The notes below the pieces were generated by a model that was not told where the DNA came from, did no database searches, and saw only the letters and a program-made list of their open reading frames with translations. A stretch of 64,000 nucleotides of DNA, taken from the NCBI RefSeq assembly GCF_001956985.1, contig NZ_CP019082.1, positions 4,650,001 through 4,714,000 of the forward strand, read 5' to 3'. Within the stretch, counting starts at the first letter, position 1. Each line of letters starts with the position of its first letter. This DNA is from Paludisphaera borealis. GTDB lineage: Bacteria; Planctomycetota; Planctomycetia; Isosphaerales; Isosphaeraceae. Below are positions 36,246 to 45,394 of the stretch, piece by piece. A program made the position numbers and the translations under genes.

Positions 36246-37409
36246 TCAGGAGGCTTCGACGCGGCTGGTGAGGCGGCCGGAGGCGAGCTGGGTGTGGATG
36301 AGGGTGCCGGCGGGGGCCTGGGAGGGGTCGCGGACCAGGGTGCGGCCGTCTTCGGCGAGGGTGAGGCTGTAGCCTCGGGCCAGAACGGCGAGGGGGTTGA
36401 GGGCTTCGAGCGAGGCTTTGAGGCGGTCGAGGCGGTGGCGGCGGCCGTCGAGGTCGTGGCCGATCGCGGTCTTGATGCCCTGGCTGAGGCGGTCGAGGCG
36501 GGCGCGGGCGTCGCGGAGCCGGACTTCGCTGGCGCGATGAAGCGCCTGGGCGAGGCGGTCGAGGTGCATGGCGACCTCGGCGGCGTCGGGGACGACGAGT
36601 TCGCCGGCCTCGCTGGGAGTGAGCGCGCGGCGGTCGGCGGCGAGGTCGGCCAGGGTCACGTCGATCTCGTGGCCGACGGCCGAGACGACCGGCACGCGCG
36701 ACCCGGCGATCGCCCGCACCACGGCCTCGTCGTTGAACGCGCCCAGGTCTTCGGAGCTGCCGCCCCCTCGCGCGACGATCACGACCTCGACCCCCGGCGC
36801 GAGGCCCGCCAGCTCGATCGCGGCGGCGATCTGTTTGCCCGCCCCGACCCCTTGGACGAGCGTGGGCACGATCAATACGTCGGTCCCGTTCCAGCGCCGG
36901 CCGGTGACCTGGAGGAGGTCGCGGACGGCCGCCCCGGTGGGGCTGGTGACGATCGCGATTCGTCGCGGATAGCGGGGCAACGGCCGCTTGCGGTCGGGGT
37001 CGAACAGCCCCTCGGCCGAGAGCCGGGCGACCAGTTGCCGGAACGCCAGCTCCTGGGCGCCGACCCCTTCCGGCTCGATCGCGTCGACGATGATCTGGTA
37101 CTCCCCGCGCGGGGAATACACGGTCAATCGGCCGAGCAGCCGCACGGCCAGGCCGTCGGAGAGGTCGAAAACCAGGCGCTGGGCGGCGCCCTTCCACATC
37201 ACCGCGCGGATGCAGGCGGCGTTGTCCTTGAGGCTGAAATAGATGTGCCCCGACCGGGGCCGCGCGAGGTTCGAGATCTCGCCGCGGACCGCCGTTTGCC
37301 CGAAGTCGGATTCGAGCGTCGCCTTGATCCGCTCGGTCAGCTCGCCGACCGATTCGAACACCGAGTTGTACGGACTCTGGAAGAACTCGAACCCGGAGCT
37401 GCTCGCCAT
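36246..37409 (-). CDS. xseA: Exodeoxyribonuclease VII large subunit
   Basis: A 387-residue protein. The N-terminal OB-fold is visible as VRGEISNLARPRSGHIYFSL, and the catalytic part as RIAIVTSPTGAAVRDLL, VIVARGGGSSEDLGAFNDE and VVSAVGHEIDVTLADLAADR. The C-terminal coiled coil that binds XseB is in LDRLAQALHRASEVRLRDA. Slightly shorter than the common ~440-residue form. It is the most upstream gene of the presumed ancestral xseA-xseB-ispA-dxs-nadK series. Confidence 0.94.
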   Translation of the reverse strand: MASSSGFEFFQSPYNSVFESVGELTERIKATLESDFGQTAVRGEISNLARPRSGHIYFSLKDNAACIRAVMWKGAAQRLVFDLSDGLAVRLLGRLTVYSPRGEYQIIVDAIEPEGVGAQELAFRQLVARLSAEGLFDPDRKRPLPRYPRRIAIVTSPTGAAVRDLLQVTGRRWNGTDVLIVPTLVQGVGAGKQIAAAIELAGLAPGVEVVIVARGGGSSEDLGAFNDEAVVRAIAGSRVPVVSAVGHEIDVTLADLAADRRALTPSEAGELVVPDAAEVAMHLDRLAQALHRASEVRLRDARARLDRLSQGIKTAIGHDLDGRRHRLDRLKASLEALNPLAVLARGYSLTLAEDGRTLVRDPSQAPAGTLIHTQLASGRLTSRVEAS

Positions 37410-37613
37410 GACTTTCCCATCATCGGACGTCGTCGAAGCTCGGCCGTCGTCGATCGCGTCGCGAATCCGGCCGAGTTCGCCACTCTACGTTCTGAAGCCC
37501 TCGCCGTACAGCGCGAGTACGCGCCGCCGCCGCGACCGCGAGTGCGTGATTGCCGCCGGGGTCGCTGGGTGTTAGGGTCGACGGGTGCGGGCGGGCCGAT
37601 GAGGGGAGCCGAA

Positions 37614-39422
37614 ATGCGCGGGAGGCTGCGGTTGCATTCCCAAGAACAGACGAGAGCGGCCGAGGTCGGCGGCCTTCGGGCGCGGGTCGCGCGGCTGGCG
37701 TTGATGGTGCTGGCGGGCGTTTCGGCGTTCCTGGCCTGGCAGCTTGGGCCGACCTCGTTGCGGGTGGCGGCGGGCTGGTTGACCGTCCTGGGCGCGCCGA
37801 TCTTCTTCCTGTCGGTCCTCGAAAAAACGTACCTGATCGCGGCGCCGGGGACGGTCGTCGCGACGTCGGCGTTGGCGTGGCGGGTGGTCGTCCGGAGGAA
37901 GCGGCGGCAGCGCGTCGCGCCGGCGACGGCCCTCGCGCTGCTGGCGGTCGGGGCGACGCTCCTCAGCCTCCTCGCGGCCGAGGCGTCCGCGGGCCTCTGG
38001 CTGGCCTGGGTCCACCGCTCGCCGACGTTGCCGACGACGTTCGCCGCGCCCGAGCCGTCGCCGATCCTGCCCACGCGGTTCGACTCCGAGCCGGGCGGCG
38101 GGGGCGAGATCAAAGTCGTCGTGATCGGCGAATCGAGCGCTATCGGGTTCCCTTTTGAGAAGTGGCTGTCGATCGGAGCCATCGTCGGTTGGCGGCTTCG
38201 CGAGGTCTTCCCGGGGCGCGCGGTTCGGGTCGACGTGCTGGCGCAACCCGGGTCGCGGCTCGTGGCGATGCACCTGAGGCTTGAGACGCTCAGCCGCCGG
38301 CCCGACATCCTGATCATCTACGCCGGGCATAACGAGTTCTACGCGCGGCACTCCTGGGGGCACGAGGTTACGCCCTATTATCTGGACGAGCCGACAGTCG
38401 CGCAGATCCAGACCGTCGGCGCGATCTTCGCCCGCGTCTCGCCGCTCGTCCGGCTGATCGAGGAGACGCTGGAGGAGCGAAAGGTCGCCGCGCCTCCCCC
38501 GCTCAAGGGGCGCCTGCTGATCGACGCGCTATCGCACTCGGTCGAGGAGTCCGCCGATCTGCTGGCCGATTTCCACAGTCGACTGGAGGCGATCGTCGCG
38601 TACTGCGAGCAGATCGGCGCGACGCCCGTGCTGGTCGCCCCTCCCGGCAACGACGCCGGCTATGAGCCCGATCGTTCCGTCCTGCCCCCGGAAACCCCGC
38701 GGGCCCATCGCGAGGCCTTCGCCCAGGATTTCGAGGCGGCCCGTCGGCTCGAAGCGTCCGACCCGGCGTCGAGCACCGATGCTTACCGGGCCCTGGTCGC
38801 CCGCCATCCGGGCTTCGCCGAATCGCACTTCCGCCTGGCGAAGCGGCTCGAAGCCGAGGGCCGCGACGCCGAAGCCTACGAGCACTATGTCGCCGCTCGC
38901 GACCTCGACGGCCACCCGATGCGCTGCCTGACCTCGTTCCAGGACGCTTACCGCGAGATCGCCGCGCGGCGGAAGACGATCCTGGTCGACGGCCAGGCGC
39001 TGTTTCACGCTCGCAACCCGCGCGGCCTGCTCGACGACCACCTGTTCAACGACGCTCAGCATCCGGCCTTCGAGGGACACGTCGCGCTGGCCGAGGCGGT
39101 CCTCGCCGGCCTGAAAGAGCGCAAGGCGCTGGGATGGCCCGAATCGGTCCCTGCGCCGACGATCGATCTGACCGAGTGCGCCTCCCATTTCGGCGTGGCC
39201 GCCGAAGCCTGGAAGGCCGCATGCGGGAGCGCTGCGGGCTTCTATGGTGCGACGGCCTCGCTGCGGTTCGACCCGACCGAGCGCATGGCCAAGCGCGACC
39301 GCTATAACAAGGCGCTCGGCGATTTGATCGAGGGAAAGAAGGCCGAGGATCTGGGCGTCTCCGGACTCGGCCTTCGATCGGTTCGCAAGCCGATGCCGAA
39401 ACCGACGCCGATCAAGCCATGA
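37614..39422 (+). CDS. Membrane-anchored SGNH hydrolase with a TPR segment
   Basis: A 602-residue protein. Residues 20-130 hold three or four membrane helices (LALMVLAGVSAFLAWQL, ALALLAVGATLLSLLAAE). An SGNH/GDSL hydrolase domain follows: block I VVVIGESSAIGF (Ser), block III IIYAGHNEFY (Asn), block V FNDAQHPAFEG (Asp/His). Between blocks III and V, ARHPGFAESHFRLAKRLEAE looks like a tetratricopeptide insertion. Related proteins act as envelope O-acyl esterases or transferases. GGGGAG seven bases before the ATG at 37614 fixes the start; the frame is open far upstream but antisense to xseA. It runs convergently into the LpxL-like gene with an 11-base overlap. Confidence 0.75.
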   Translation: MRGRLRLHSQEQTRAAEVGGLRARVARLALMVLAGVSAFLAWQLGPTSLRVAAGWLTVLGAPIFFLSVLEKTYLIAAPGTVVATSALAWRVVVRRKRRQRVAPATALALLAVGATLLSLLAAEASAGLWLAWVHRSPTLPTTFAAPEPSPILPTRFDSEPGGGGEIKVVVIGESSAIGFPFEKWLSIGAIVGWRLREVFPGRAVRVDVLAQPGSRLVAMHLRLETLSRRPDILIIYAGHNEFYARHSWGHEVTPYYLDEPTVAQIQTVGAIFARVSPLVRLIEETLEERKVAAPPPLKGRLLIDALSHSVEESADLLADFHSRLEAIVAYCEQIGATPVLVAPPGNDAGYEPDRSVLPPETPRAHREAFAQDFEAARRLEASDPASSTDAYRALVARHPGFAESHFRLAKRLEAEGRDAEAYEHYVAARDLDGHPMRCLTSFQDAYREIAARRKTILVDGQALFHARNPRGLLDDHLFNDAQHPAFEGHVALAEAVLAGLKERKALGWPESVPAPTIDLTECASHFGVAAEAWKAACGSAAGFYGATASLRFDPTERMAKRDRYNKALGDLIEGKKAEDLGVSGLGLRSVRKPMPKPTPIKP

Positions 39423-40467
39423 TCGATCCGGCGATGATCGATCCCGCGATGCCGGACCCCTTGCCGACGCGGCGGGCGACCGCCGAGGCGAGGCGGTGAT
39501 GGGCGGCCGGGATCTTCTTCGGCGGCGTAGGCGTCGGAGTTCCGGTCGTGTAGCAGGGCCAGGTCAGGTAGGCGACGGCTTCGGCGGGGGCCGCCGCGAC
39601 CTGGGCTTCAAGCTGGCTCAGATACGCCCCGAGCGCCCGGGCTTGTTCGCCGGAGCGGGTCTGGCCGAAGCGCTGGAACTCCAGGGCGAATCGGCCTCCC
39701 GGTCGATGGGTGCAGAAGACGAAGTAAACCGGGCTTCGCGTGAGGGCGGCCAGCTCGGTCCAGATCGCGAGGAACTGGTGGTCGCGGCCGAGGAGTCGGC
39801 AGTTGCGGGTGTTTGAGCCTTCCCAGACGATGTCGCCGTTGAGGTAGACGATCATGCCGTCGCGGAGGGCCGATCGCGCCTGCAACGTCCGCTCGACGGC
39901 GACCGCCGGGGTCAGGTCCTTGCGGAGGAAGAAGTCGCGCTGGGGATACGGCTCGTCGGTCGCGTCGAACTTGCGTTCGAGGATCGTCGAGACGTGCTTC
40001 GGCCGCTGCACCAGGGCGCGGATCGGCAGATCGTTGCGGAACAGCCAGTGAATCCCCGCGATGTGCGCGCCCAGGTGGCTGCCGACCAGGAGGACCCCCT
40101 TGCCTCGCGTCTGCTCCTCGCGGAAGGCGTCGTAGCCTTCGACGTCGAACCGCCCCAGGACCTCGCGGTCGTCGGGGAGGTCCAGCGCGTAGTCGCGGGC
40201 CGTGAACCGCGCCGCGTTGGCGGCGAGCCCGGTCCAGTCGAGGCGGCGCCGGCCGTTGAGGTCGGCGTCGAGATCGAGCGCGGCGTCGGCGGCGGCGACC
40301 GCCGCTCTCAGCCGGGCGCGACGCCCCGGGCGGACGTACGTCGAGGCTGTCCCCAAGGCGCAGACGATGGCGTCGAAACGGGCCGGCCCCAGGCCGCGCA
40401 GCGCGGGCAGGAGCAGCTCGTAGAAGTGAAACTTCCAGGTGAAGAAGCGGCGCCACAGACTGGTCAC
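39412..40467 (-). CDS. LpxL/HtrB-like acyltransferase, divergent
   Basis: About 351 residues from a GTG at 40467 that overlaps the upstream stop (GTGA). The layout (RRFFTWKFHFYELLLPALRG, then GKGVLLVGSHLGAHIAGIHW, FFLRKDLTPAVAVERTL, DGMIVYLNGDIVWEG, LAALTRSPVYFVFC) follows the lysophospholipid acyltransferase family of lipid A late acyltransferases. The HX4E motif of that family is altered: His is present in GSHLGAHIAG but the residue five later is Ile, not Glu. It is the last gene of the MBOAT-SGNH-adenylation operon and probably acts on an acyl group or lipid in the same pathway. Confidence 0.65.
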   Translation of the reverse strand: MTSLWRRFFTWKFHFYELLLPALRGLGPARFDAIVCALGTASTYVRPGRRARLRAAVAAADAALDLDADLNGRRRLDWTGLAANAARFTARDYALDLPDDREVLGRFDVEGYDAFREEQTRGKGVLLVGSHLGAHIAGIHWLFRNDLPIRALVQRPKHVSTILERKFDATDEPYPQRDFFLRKDLTPAVAVERTLQARSALRDGMIVYLNGDIVWEGSNTRNCRLLGRDHQFLAIWTELAALTRSPVYFVFCTHRPGGRFALEFQRFGQTRSGEQARALGAYLSQLEAQVAAAPAEAVAYLTWPCYTTGTPTPTPPKKIPAAHHRLASAVARRVGKGSGIAGSIIAGSIMA

Positions 40468-42080
40468 GGGGTCGAGCCCTCCTCGGCGGCCATCGCCTTG
40501 AGCTTCTGGTAATCGATCTTGTCGGTCGAGGTCGCCGGCAGGCTGTTCAGGAACGTGATCGTGTCGGGGATCATGTAGTTGGGCAGGTAGACCGAGCAAT
40601 GCCGCTTCATGGCGATCAGCGACTTCTTGGCGTCGGCCTTGAGCGCCACGAACGCCGAGATCGAGACGCCCGAGTCATCGCTCTGGGCGACGACTGCCGC
40701 CCGGTCGACGCCCTCGTTGCGGTAGAGCGCCGATTCGATCTCGCCCAGCTCGATGCGATACCCGCGCTTCTTGACCATGCGGTCGCGGCGGCCGTGGAAC
40801 TGATGGCAGCCGGCGCCGTCGTCGATCACGAGGTCGCCGGTGCGATACCAGCGGCGGCCGTCGTCGGCGACGAAGAACGCGGCGTCGGTCAGCTCGGGCT
40901 GTCCGAAATAGCCGCGCATCACGCCGGCACCGGCGATCACCAGCTCGCCGAGCGTCCCCGGGGGGAGCGTCCGCCCCTCCTCGTCGACCACCCGGCCTTC
41001 CAGAGGCGGGCAGACCGTCCCGATCGGGAACGGTTCCGTCCGGTCGTCGGCGATCGTGTCGGGGATCGGGTGCGCGGTGCAGACGTTGGTCTCGGTCGGC
41101 CCGTAGAGGTTCCAGAACCGCGCCTCGGGCCAGAGCCGTCTCAACCGCCGCAACGGCGCGATCGGGAAGACCTCGCCGGCGAAGAGGACGATCCGAGGCG
41201 CCGGAAAGCCATCGCGGTCGAGCCGGCCGTGCTCGGTCATCATCGCCAGGATCGACGGGGCCGAGTACCAGACGCGAATCCGGCGGGCCTCGATGTAATC
41301 GGCCAGGGCGGCCGGCTCCTTGGCCAGCGATTCGCCGATCAAAACCAGGGTCGCGGCGTTCCGGCACGCGACGTAGAGGTCGAAGATCGAGAGGTCGAAG
41401 TGGAGCGGGGCGTGCGACGAGAACCGGTCGTCGTCGCGCCAGGGCCCCAGCGCGTCCTGGCACCAATCGATAAATGTGAACGCGTTGGCGTGCGTGAGCA
41501 TCACGCCCTTGGGTTTGCCGGTCGAGCCCGACGTGAAGAGGATGTACGCCAGGTCGTCGGCGTCGCGGGGAGGCGGCAGCGGCGAAAGGGCGTCGTCGGC
41601 CATGATCTCGGACCAGAGCGCGTCGCCCGGCGCGAGCGAGTCGATTCCGGCGCCGTCGTCGACGAGGATCAGGCGAGGGGCAGGGCCGTGGAATTCCTGG
41701 GCGTCCCACGCCTGATGGAGCGCGGGGGCGAGCTTGGCGGTGGTCGCCACGGCCTTGACGCCGGCGGCGGCGAAGATGCCGGCGGCGCGGGTCGCGGGGC
41801 CGGTGGGGTCGGCGGGCACGTACGCCGCGCCGGCCTTGAGGATTCCGTGGATCGCGGTCACGGCCTCCAGGCTCTTGGGGAGCCAGAGGCCGATGCGGTC
41901 GCCCCGCTCGGCGCCCCACCGCGACAGCCGGGCCGCGAGCCGGTCGGCTCCGCGATGGAGTTCGGCGAACGTGAGGACGCGGCCGTGCTCGTCCTCGACG
42001 GCCGGGTGGTCGGGCCGCCGATCGGCGGCCGCGTCCAGCAACTGGCTGAGATGGCGTCCATCCATGGGCATGGCGTCCAT
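40464..42080 (-). CDS. Amino-acid-adenylation-domain (DltA-like) AMP ligase
   Basis: A 538-residue ANL-superfamily enzyme with all core motifs: A3 AYILFTSGSTGKPKGVMLTH, A5 FWNLYGPTETNVCTAH, A7 WYRTGDLV, A8 GRRDRMVKKRGYRIELGEIE and A10 SLPATSTDKIDYQKL with the catalytic Lys. It should adenylate a small amino or acyl acid and load it on a thiol carrier. The closest pattern is the D-alanine-activating DltA / NRPS A-domain type. There is no carrier domain at its C-terminus and no carrier gene in the operon. The pocket residues were not assigned, so the substrate is open. Confidence 0.85.
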   Translation of the reverse strand: MDAMPMDGRHLSQLLDAAADRRPDHPAVEDEHGRVLTFAELHRGADRLAARLSRWGAERGDRIGLWLPKSLEAVTAIHGILKAGAAYVPADPTGPATRAAGIFAAAGVKAVATTAKLAPALHQAWDAQEFHGPAPRLILVDDGAGIDSLAPGDALWSEIMADDALSPLPPPRDADDLAYILFTSGSTGKPKGVMLTHANAFTFIDWCQDALGPWRDDDRFSSHAPLHFDLSIFDLYVACRNAATLVLIGESLAKEPAALADYIEARRIRVWYSAPSILAMMTEHGRLDRDGFPAPRIVLFAGEVFPIAPLRRLRRLWPEARFWNLYGPTETNVCTAHPIPDTIADDRTEPFPIGTVCPPLEGRVVDEEGRTLPPGTLGELVIAGAGVMRGYFGQPELTDAAFFVADDGRRWYRTGDLVIDDGAGCHQFHGRRDRMVKKRGYRIELGEIESALYRNEGVDRAAVVAQSDDSGVSISAFVALKADAKKSLIAMKRHCSVYLPNYMIPDTITFLNSLPATSTDKIDYQKLKAMAAEEGSTP

Positions 42081-42119
42081 TCCGCTCGGGAAGGAAAAGG
42101 TGGGGGCGACGAGATCAGA

Positions 42120-43349
42120 TCAGGGCAGGTCGGGGGGGAGCGAGGCTTCGGCGGCGGCCTTGCGGCCGGGGAACAGCAGCTCATACCGCCCCTGGTCGGT
42201 GACCAGGTGGTGGGTGAGCGCCAGGAACAGCCGATGATGGCCCAGCGCGTTGGGGTGATCGTCCCAGGCGGCGATCTCCAGGGTGGCCGGGTCGAGCTCG
42301 TCGAACGTGTCCGAAAGGTCGAAGATCGGCAGGCCGTAACGACCGGCGATGGCCTTCAGCCGGGCCACGGGCTCGGCGCGGACAGTCGCGTCGTCGTCCT
42401 TGCCGACTCTCGGGATCACGATCATCAAGAGCGGAATCCCGGCGGTGCGGCAGTCGCCGGCCAGCGCGCCTACCGTGGAGTCGTACAACTCCCAGTAGTA
42501 GGGCGAAAGCTTGGCCTTGATCCGCTCCTTGTTGACGAGATCGCCCTTCGGGTCGACGTAACGGTCCTGATCGTTGATCCCCGCGCGGGCGATCAGGTCG
42601 TGAAGGAAGCCGTACGTCGGGTCGGACTTGGTGCGGAACATGTCGCAGAGGTGGATTTCCATGAGCCGGACGTCGAGCAACGTCGACGAGAAGATCACCA
42701 GGTCGGGCTTGAACTCGCGCACCTTGCGACGGAACGATTCCAGCCGTTGCAGCGGGCTGTACGCCGCGACCGCGAAGTTGAGCACCTCGAACTTGCGGTC
42801 CGAGGTGAACGCCTGGTGGGCGGCGTGCGCATTCAGCCACGATTCAAGCAGATGGCTGTAGGTGTCTTGAAACTGGACGCCCCAACCCATGTCCATCGAG
42901 GCACCCAGGACGGCGATCCGAAAGGTCTTCGCCGGCTTCTCGACCGTGACCTCCGGGCTGTGCATGCCGTGCGTGTTGGTCAAGAACCGCTGGCCGAAGA
43001 GGATGCTGTCCATCTCGGGGACCAGCTCGAACTGGAGGAAGTCGCTGGTCAGGTGGCGGGCGACGCCGGCGTCGTTGAACCGCATCCAGCCGTTGGGCTT
43101 GCCCATCAGCTTGAGCGTCAGCTCGCCGCGACCGCCCTGGGCCTCGCCGCCGATCAGCCCCTCGTAATAACCGGTGGCGTGGTGGTCGCCGTCGGCCCGA
43201 TTGGGCTGGCTCGAACTCGCCGAGGCCAGCAGCCGCTGGGTGCGAGTCCAGCCCGCGGGCACGGGGATGAAAGTGATCGCCACGAGGATCGCGGCCTGCG
43301 CCATGCCGACGCGGGCCGCGGCGACGGAAGTGGATTGGAAGAGCGCCAT
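42120..43349 (-). CDS. SGNH-fold envelope acyl-transfer protein (AlgJ/DltD-like role)
   Basis: About 409 residues from the ATG at 43349 (AAGGAGCC eight bases before it). A single N-terminal membrane helix (MAQAAILVAITFIPVPAGW) anchors a periplasmic SGNH domain: FRIAVLGASMDMGWGVQF (block I Ser), LVIFSSTLLDVRL, and IAAWDDHPNALGHHRLFLA (block V Asp-His). Paired with an MBOAT protein 17 bases upstream, this is the usual couple in which MBOAT moves an acyl group across the membrane and the SGNH protein places it on a polymer. Confidence 0.75.
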   Translation of the reverse strand: MALFQSTSVAAARVGMAQAAILVAITFIPVPAGWTRTQRLLASASSSQPNRADGDHHATGYYEGLIGGEAQGGRGELTLKLMGKPNGWMRFNDAGVARHLTSDFLQFELVPEMDSILFGQRFLTNTHGMHSPEVTVEKPAKTFRIAVLGASMDMGWGVQFQDTYSHLLESWLNAHAAHQAFTSDRKFEVLNFAVAAYSPLQRLESFRRKVREFKPDLVIFSSTLLDVRLMEIHLCDMFRTKSDPTYGFLHDLIARAGINDQDRYVDPKGDLVNKERIKAKLSPYYWELYDSTVGALAGDCRTAGIPLLMIVIPRVGKDDDATVRAEPVARLKAIAGRYGLPIFDLSDTFDELDPATLEIAAWDDHPNALGHHRLFLALTHHLVTDQGRYELLFPGRKAAAEASLPPDLP

Positions 43350-43366
43350 CGCGAATCGGCTCCTTG

Positions 43367-44791
43367 TCACGATGCGTGGAGGCCGCGGTTCAACAGGTCG
43401 AACCAGGCCGCGAGGCTGGGACTGTTCCAGAGCGACCAGAGCAAAACGATCGTGGCGAACGTCGCCGCGGTCTTGAGCGTCCGCACCGCCAGGGCGCGGA
43501 GGACGACCGACCGCGACTCGGGCTCGGCGTCGCGCCGCCGGGCGACGCGGGCCTTGGACGCGCTTCGCCGGGCGTCGAGCTGGACGTTGACCAGCACCAA
43601 CACTCCCAGCACCGTCCAGAAGACGGCGTCGGGGATCGAGAAGCCCCACGTCCCTCGAAGCCAGAACGACTGGTAGGCGTGCAGAAACCAGGTGGCGACG
43701 AACACCACCGTCGTCGCCGCCGCCAGCGCCGCCGGCTGAGGCCACCGCTTGAGACGGAACACCACCGGATTGAAGACCATGCGGACCATGAAGTCTTTCC
43801 AGTAGATGTTGATCCGTCGCCAGTAGTCGGTGAAGCCCGTCGCCAGCAAGTACCGGTGATGCGTGTCGGGAAGCTGATAGCCGAACAGATGAAGCATCCC
43901 GCAGGCGACGTGGAACTGGCCCGACACCTGGAGATAAACCAGGTAGTTGAACGTCAGGAAGCTCAACAGGCTGAGCGGCCCGTGGACCTGCGACGCCGAG
44001 ATCAAAAGCTCTTGGTCGATCAGCCGGTAGAGGATGAGCTGGACCACGCCTCGGAACATCATCTCCAGGCCCCGACGCTGGATCGCGTGCACGTCGTCGG
44101 CGAAGTACCCCCGCTGCATCGTCCGGTAGTCGACCACCGGGAACAGCATGAAGCAGAAGTTCGGCAGCAGGAAGAAGTAGCCGATCTCGTCGATCAGCTT
44201 CTCCGGCTTCTTCGCGTGTTTCAATTCGTACATGTAGATGATCATGCGGAACATGAACATCGAGCCGAGCACCGGCCAGACGGTCGAGGGGACCATGCGG
44301 AAGAGGGGCTCGGGTCGGCCGCACGACAGGAAGACCGTCAGCGCGGCGAGCAGCCCGGCTCGAAGGTTCCACGAGACCGGCAGCCGGCAGACCCCGATCA
44401 GGACCGCCGACAGGACCATCACGACCGCCAGGACGTCGGGACCGAAGACCCACCCCAGGCCGGCGATCGAGGCCGCCAGGAAGATCGGCTTCTTCCACCG
44501 GAACGGCGCCAGGTAATGGATCGGCAGCGCGGCCGTCGCCAGGATCAGCAGGCACTGGAAGGCGCGGCCTTCCGTCTGGTAGCGCCGGCAGACCGCGAAG
44601 ATGAGGCCCAGGTAGGCGAGGTTCCGCAAGAACGGCACGAGCCGTCGCCGGCAGTTTTCAGGCTCCCCCGCGTACAGGCCTCGCGGCCGACCGGACTCAG
44701 TCGCCGGCGAGGGTTGGACCCCCTCGGGCGCGAGATAGCGGCGGTGCAGCGAGAGCCTCGATTTGACCGGGTCTCCGACGTTCGGCCCCAT
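43367..44791 (-). CDS. MBOAT-family membrane O-acyltransferase
   Basis: A protein of about 474 residues from the ATG at 44791, with about ten membrane helices. MBOAT signatures are FTDYWRRINIYWKDFMVRM and, later, ATWFLHAYQSFWLRGTW, which holds the conserved catalytic His. FNYLVYLQVSGQFHVACGML is the other typical helix. The frame is open to 44893, but the added part is Arg-rich without pattern. First gene of a four-gene operon with SGNH, adenylation and LpxL-like genes; gaps are 17 and 39 bases and a four-base overlap. Confidence 0.82.
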   Translation of the reverse strand: MGPNVGDPVKSRLSLHRRYLAPEGVQPSPATESGRPRGLYAGEPENCRRRLVPFLRNLAYLGLIFAVCRRYQTEGRAFQCLLILATAALPIHYLAPFRWKKPIFLAASIAGLGWVFGPDVLAVVMVLSAVLIGVCRLPVSWNLRAGLLAALTVFLSCGRPEPLFRMVPSTVWPVLGSMFMFRMIIYMYELKHAKKPEKLIDEIGYFFLLPNFCFMLFPVVDYRTMQRGYFADDVHAIQRRGLEMMFRGVVQLILYRLIDQELLISASQVHGPLSLLSFLTFNYLVYLQVSGQFHVACGMLHLFGYQLPDTHHRYLLATGFTDYWRRINIYWKDFMVRMVFNPVVFRLKRWPQPAALAAATTVVFVATWFLHAYQSFWLRGTWGFSIPDAVFWTVLGVLVLVNVQLDARRSASKARVARRRDAEPESRSVVLRALAVRTLKTAATFATIVLLWSLWNSPSLAAWFDLLNRGLHAS

Positions 44792-45053
44792 GGACGGTCC
44801 CTTCCTCGCGGCTCGGCTTCGGGACGCTCTCGCCCTTCGTGGACGAGGAGGAACCCGAAACCGTTCATCCTTGATTGTCGAGCCAACGACCACGCGGTCG
44901 AAACCACGCGACGCTCACGGACGGACTTTGCGGGATCGATCGTCCGATGCGAGGCCGTCGAAGAGGACGGGGGGCCGGTTCATCCTTGAACCGGCAGGTT
45001 CCCCGCGACGGACGCCGTCCCTGGAACGCTTGCAATTTCCTTGGGAATCTCTC

Positions 45054-45082
45054 TTGGAGAAACCTTAAACTTGATTCATAAT
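45054..45082 (+). promoter_or_regulatory. Possible sigma-70 promoter in the 603-base gap before the TIGR03067 gene
   Basis: TTGGAG (45054-45059) and CATAAT (45077-45082) are 17 bases apart in the AT-richest part of the gap 44792-45394. If used, the leader would be about 305 bases. The rest of the gap shows no gene or structure I can support. Confidence 0.3.
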
Positions 45083-45394
45083 TCCGGCGAGCAGCCGGGT
45101 CGCCGCGTCGGTTCGTCGCCGACGATCTGGGCTTTTCGCGATGGATCGCGGGCCACGTCGTCAGTCGTTCGCCGTTCGGTTGAGGGATTTAACCGCGAGA
45201 GGCGAGGCCTGTCAACGCCGACTGGCTTCGGGGATCGGCTTATTAGAATCTTCTCATCTCAGGAAGTCCCGGCGCGTTCGCGGTTCGCGGCTTGCAACGC
45301 CTCGACGGCCGTTCGCGGCCGTGCTAGGCTTGAGCCTTGCGTCGGCCGTCGAGGCCGATCAGGGGGCGTCTTGGCAGACTGGGGGGACTGGATC

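Noticed and set aside
36294-37613. Extension of the SGNH-TPR frame far upstream
   Set aside because: That part is antisense to xseA and has no pattern; a good ribosome-binding site lies before 37614.
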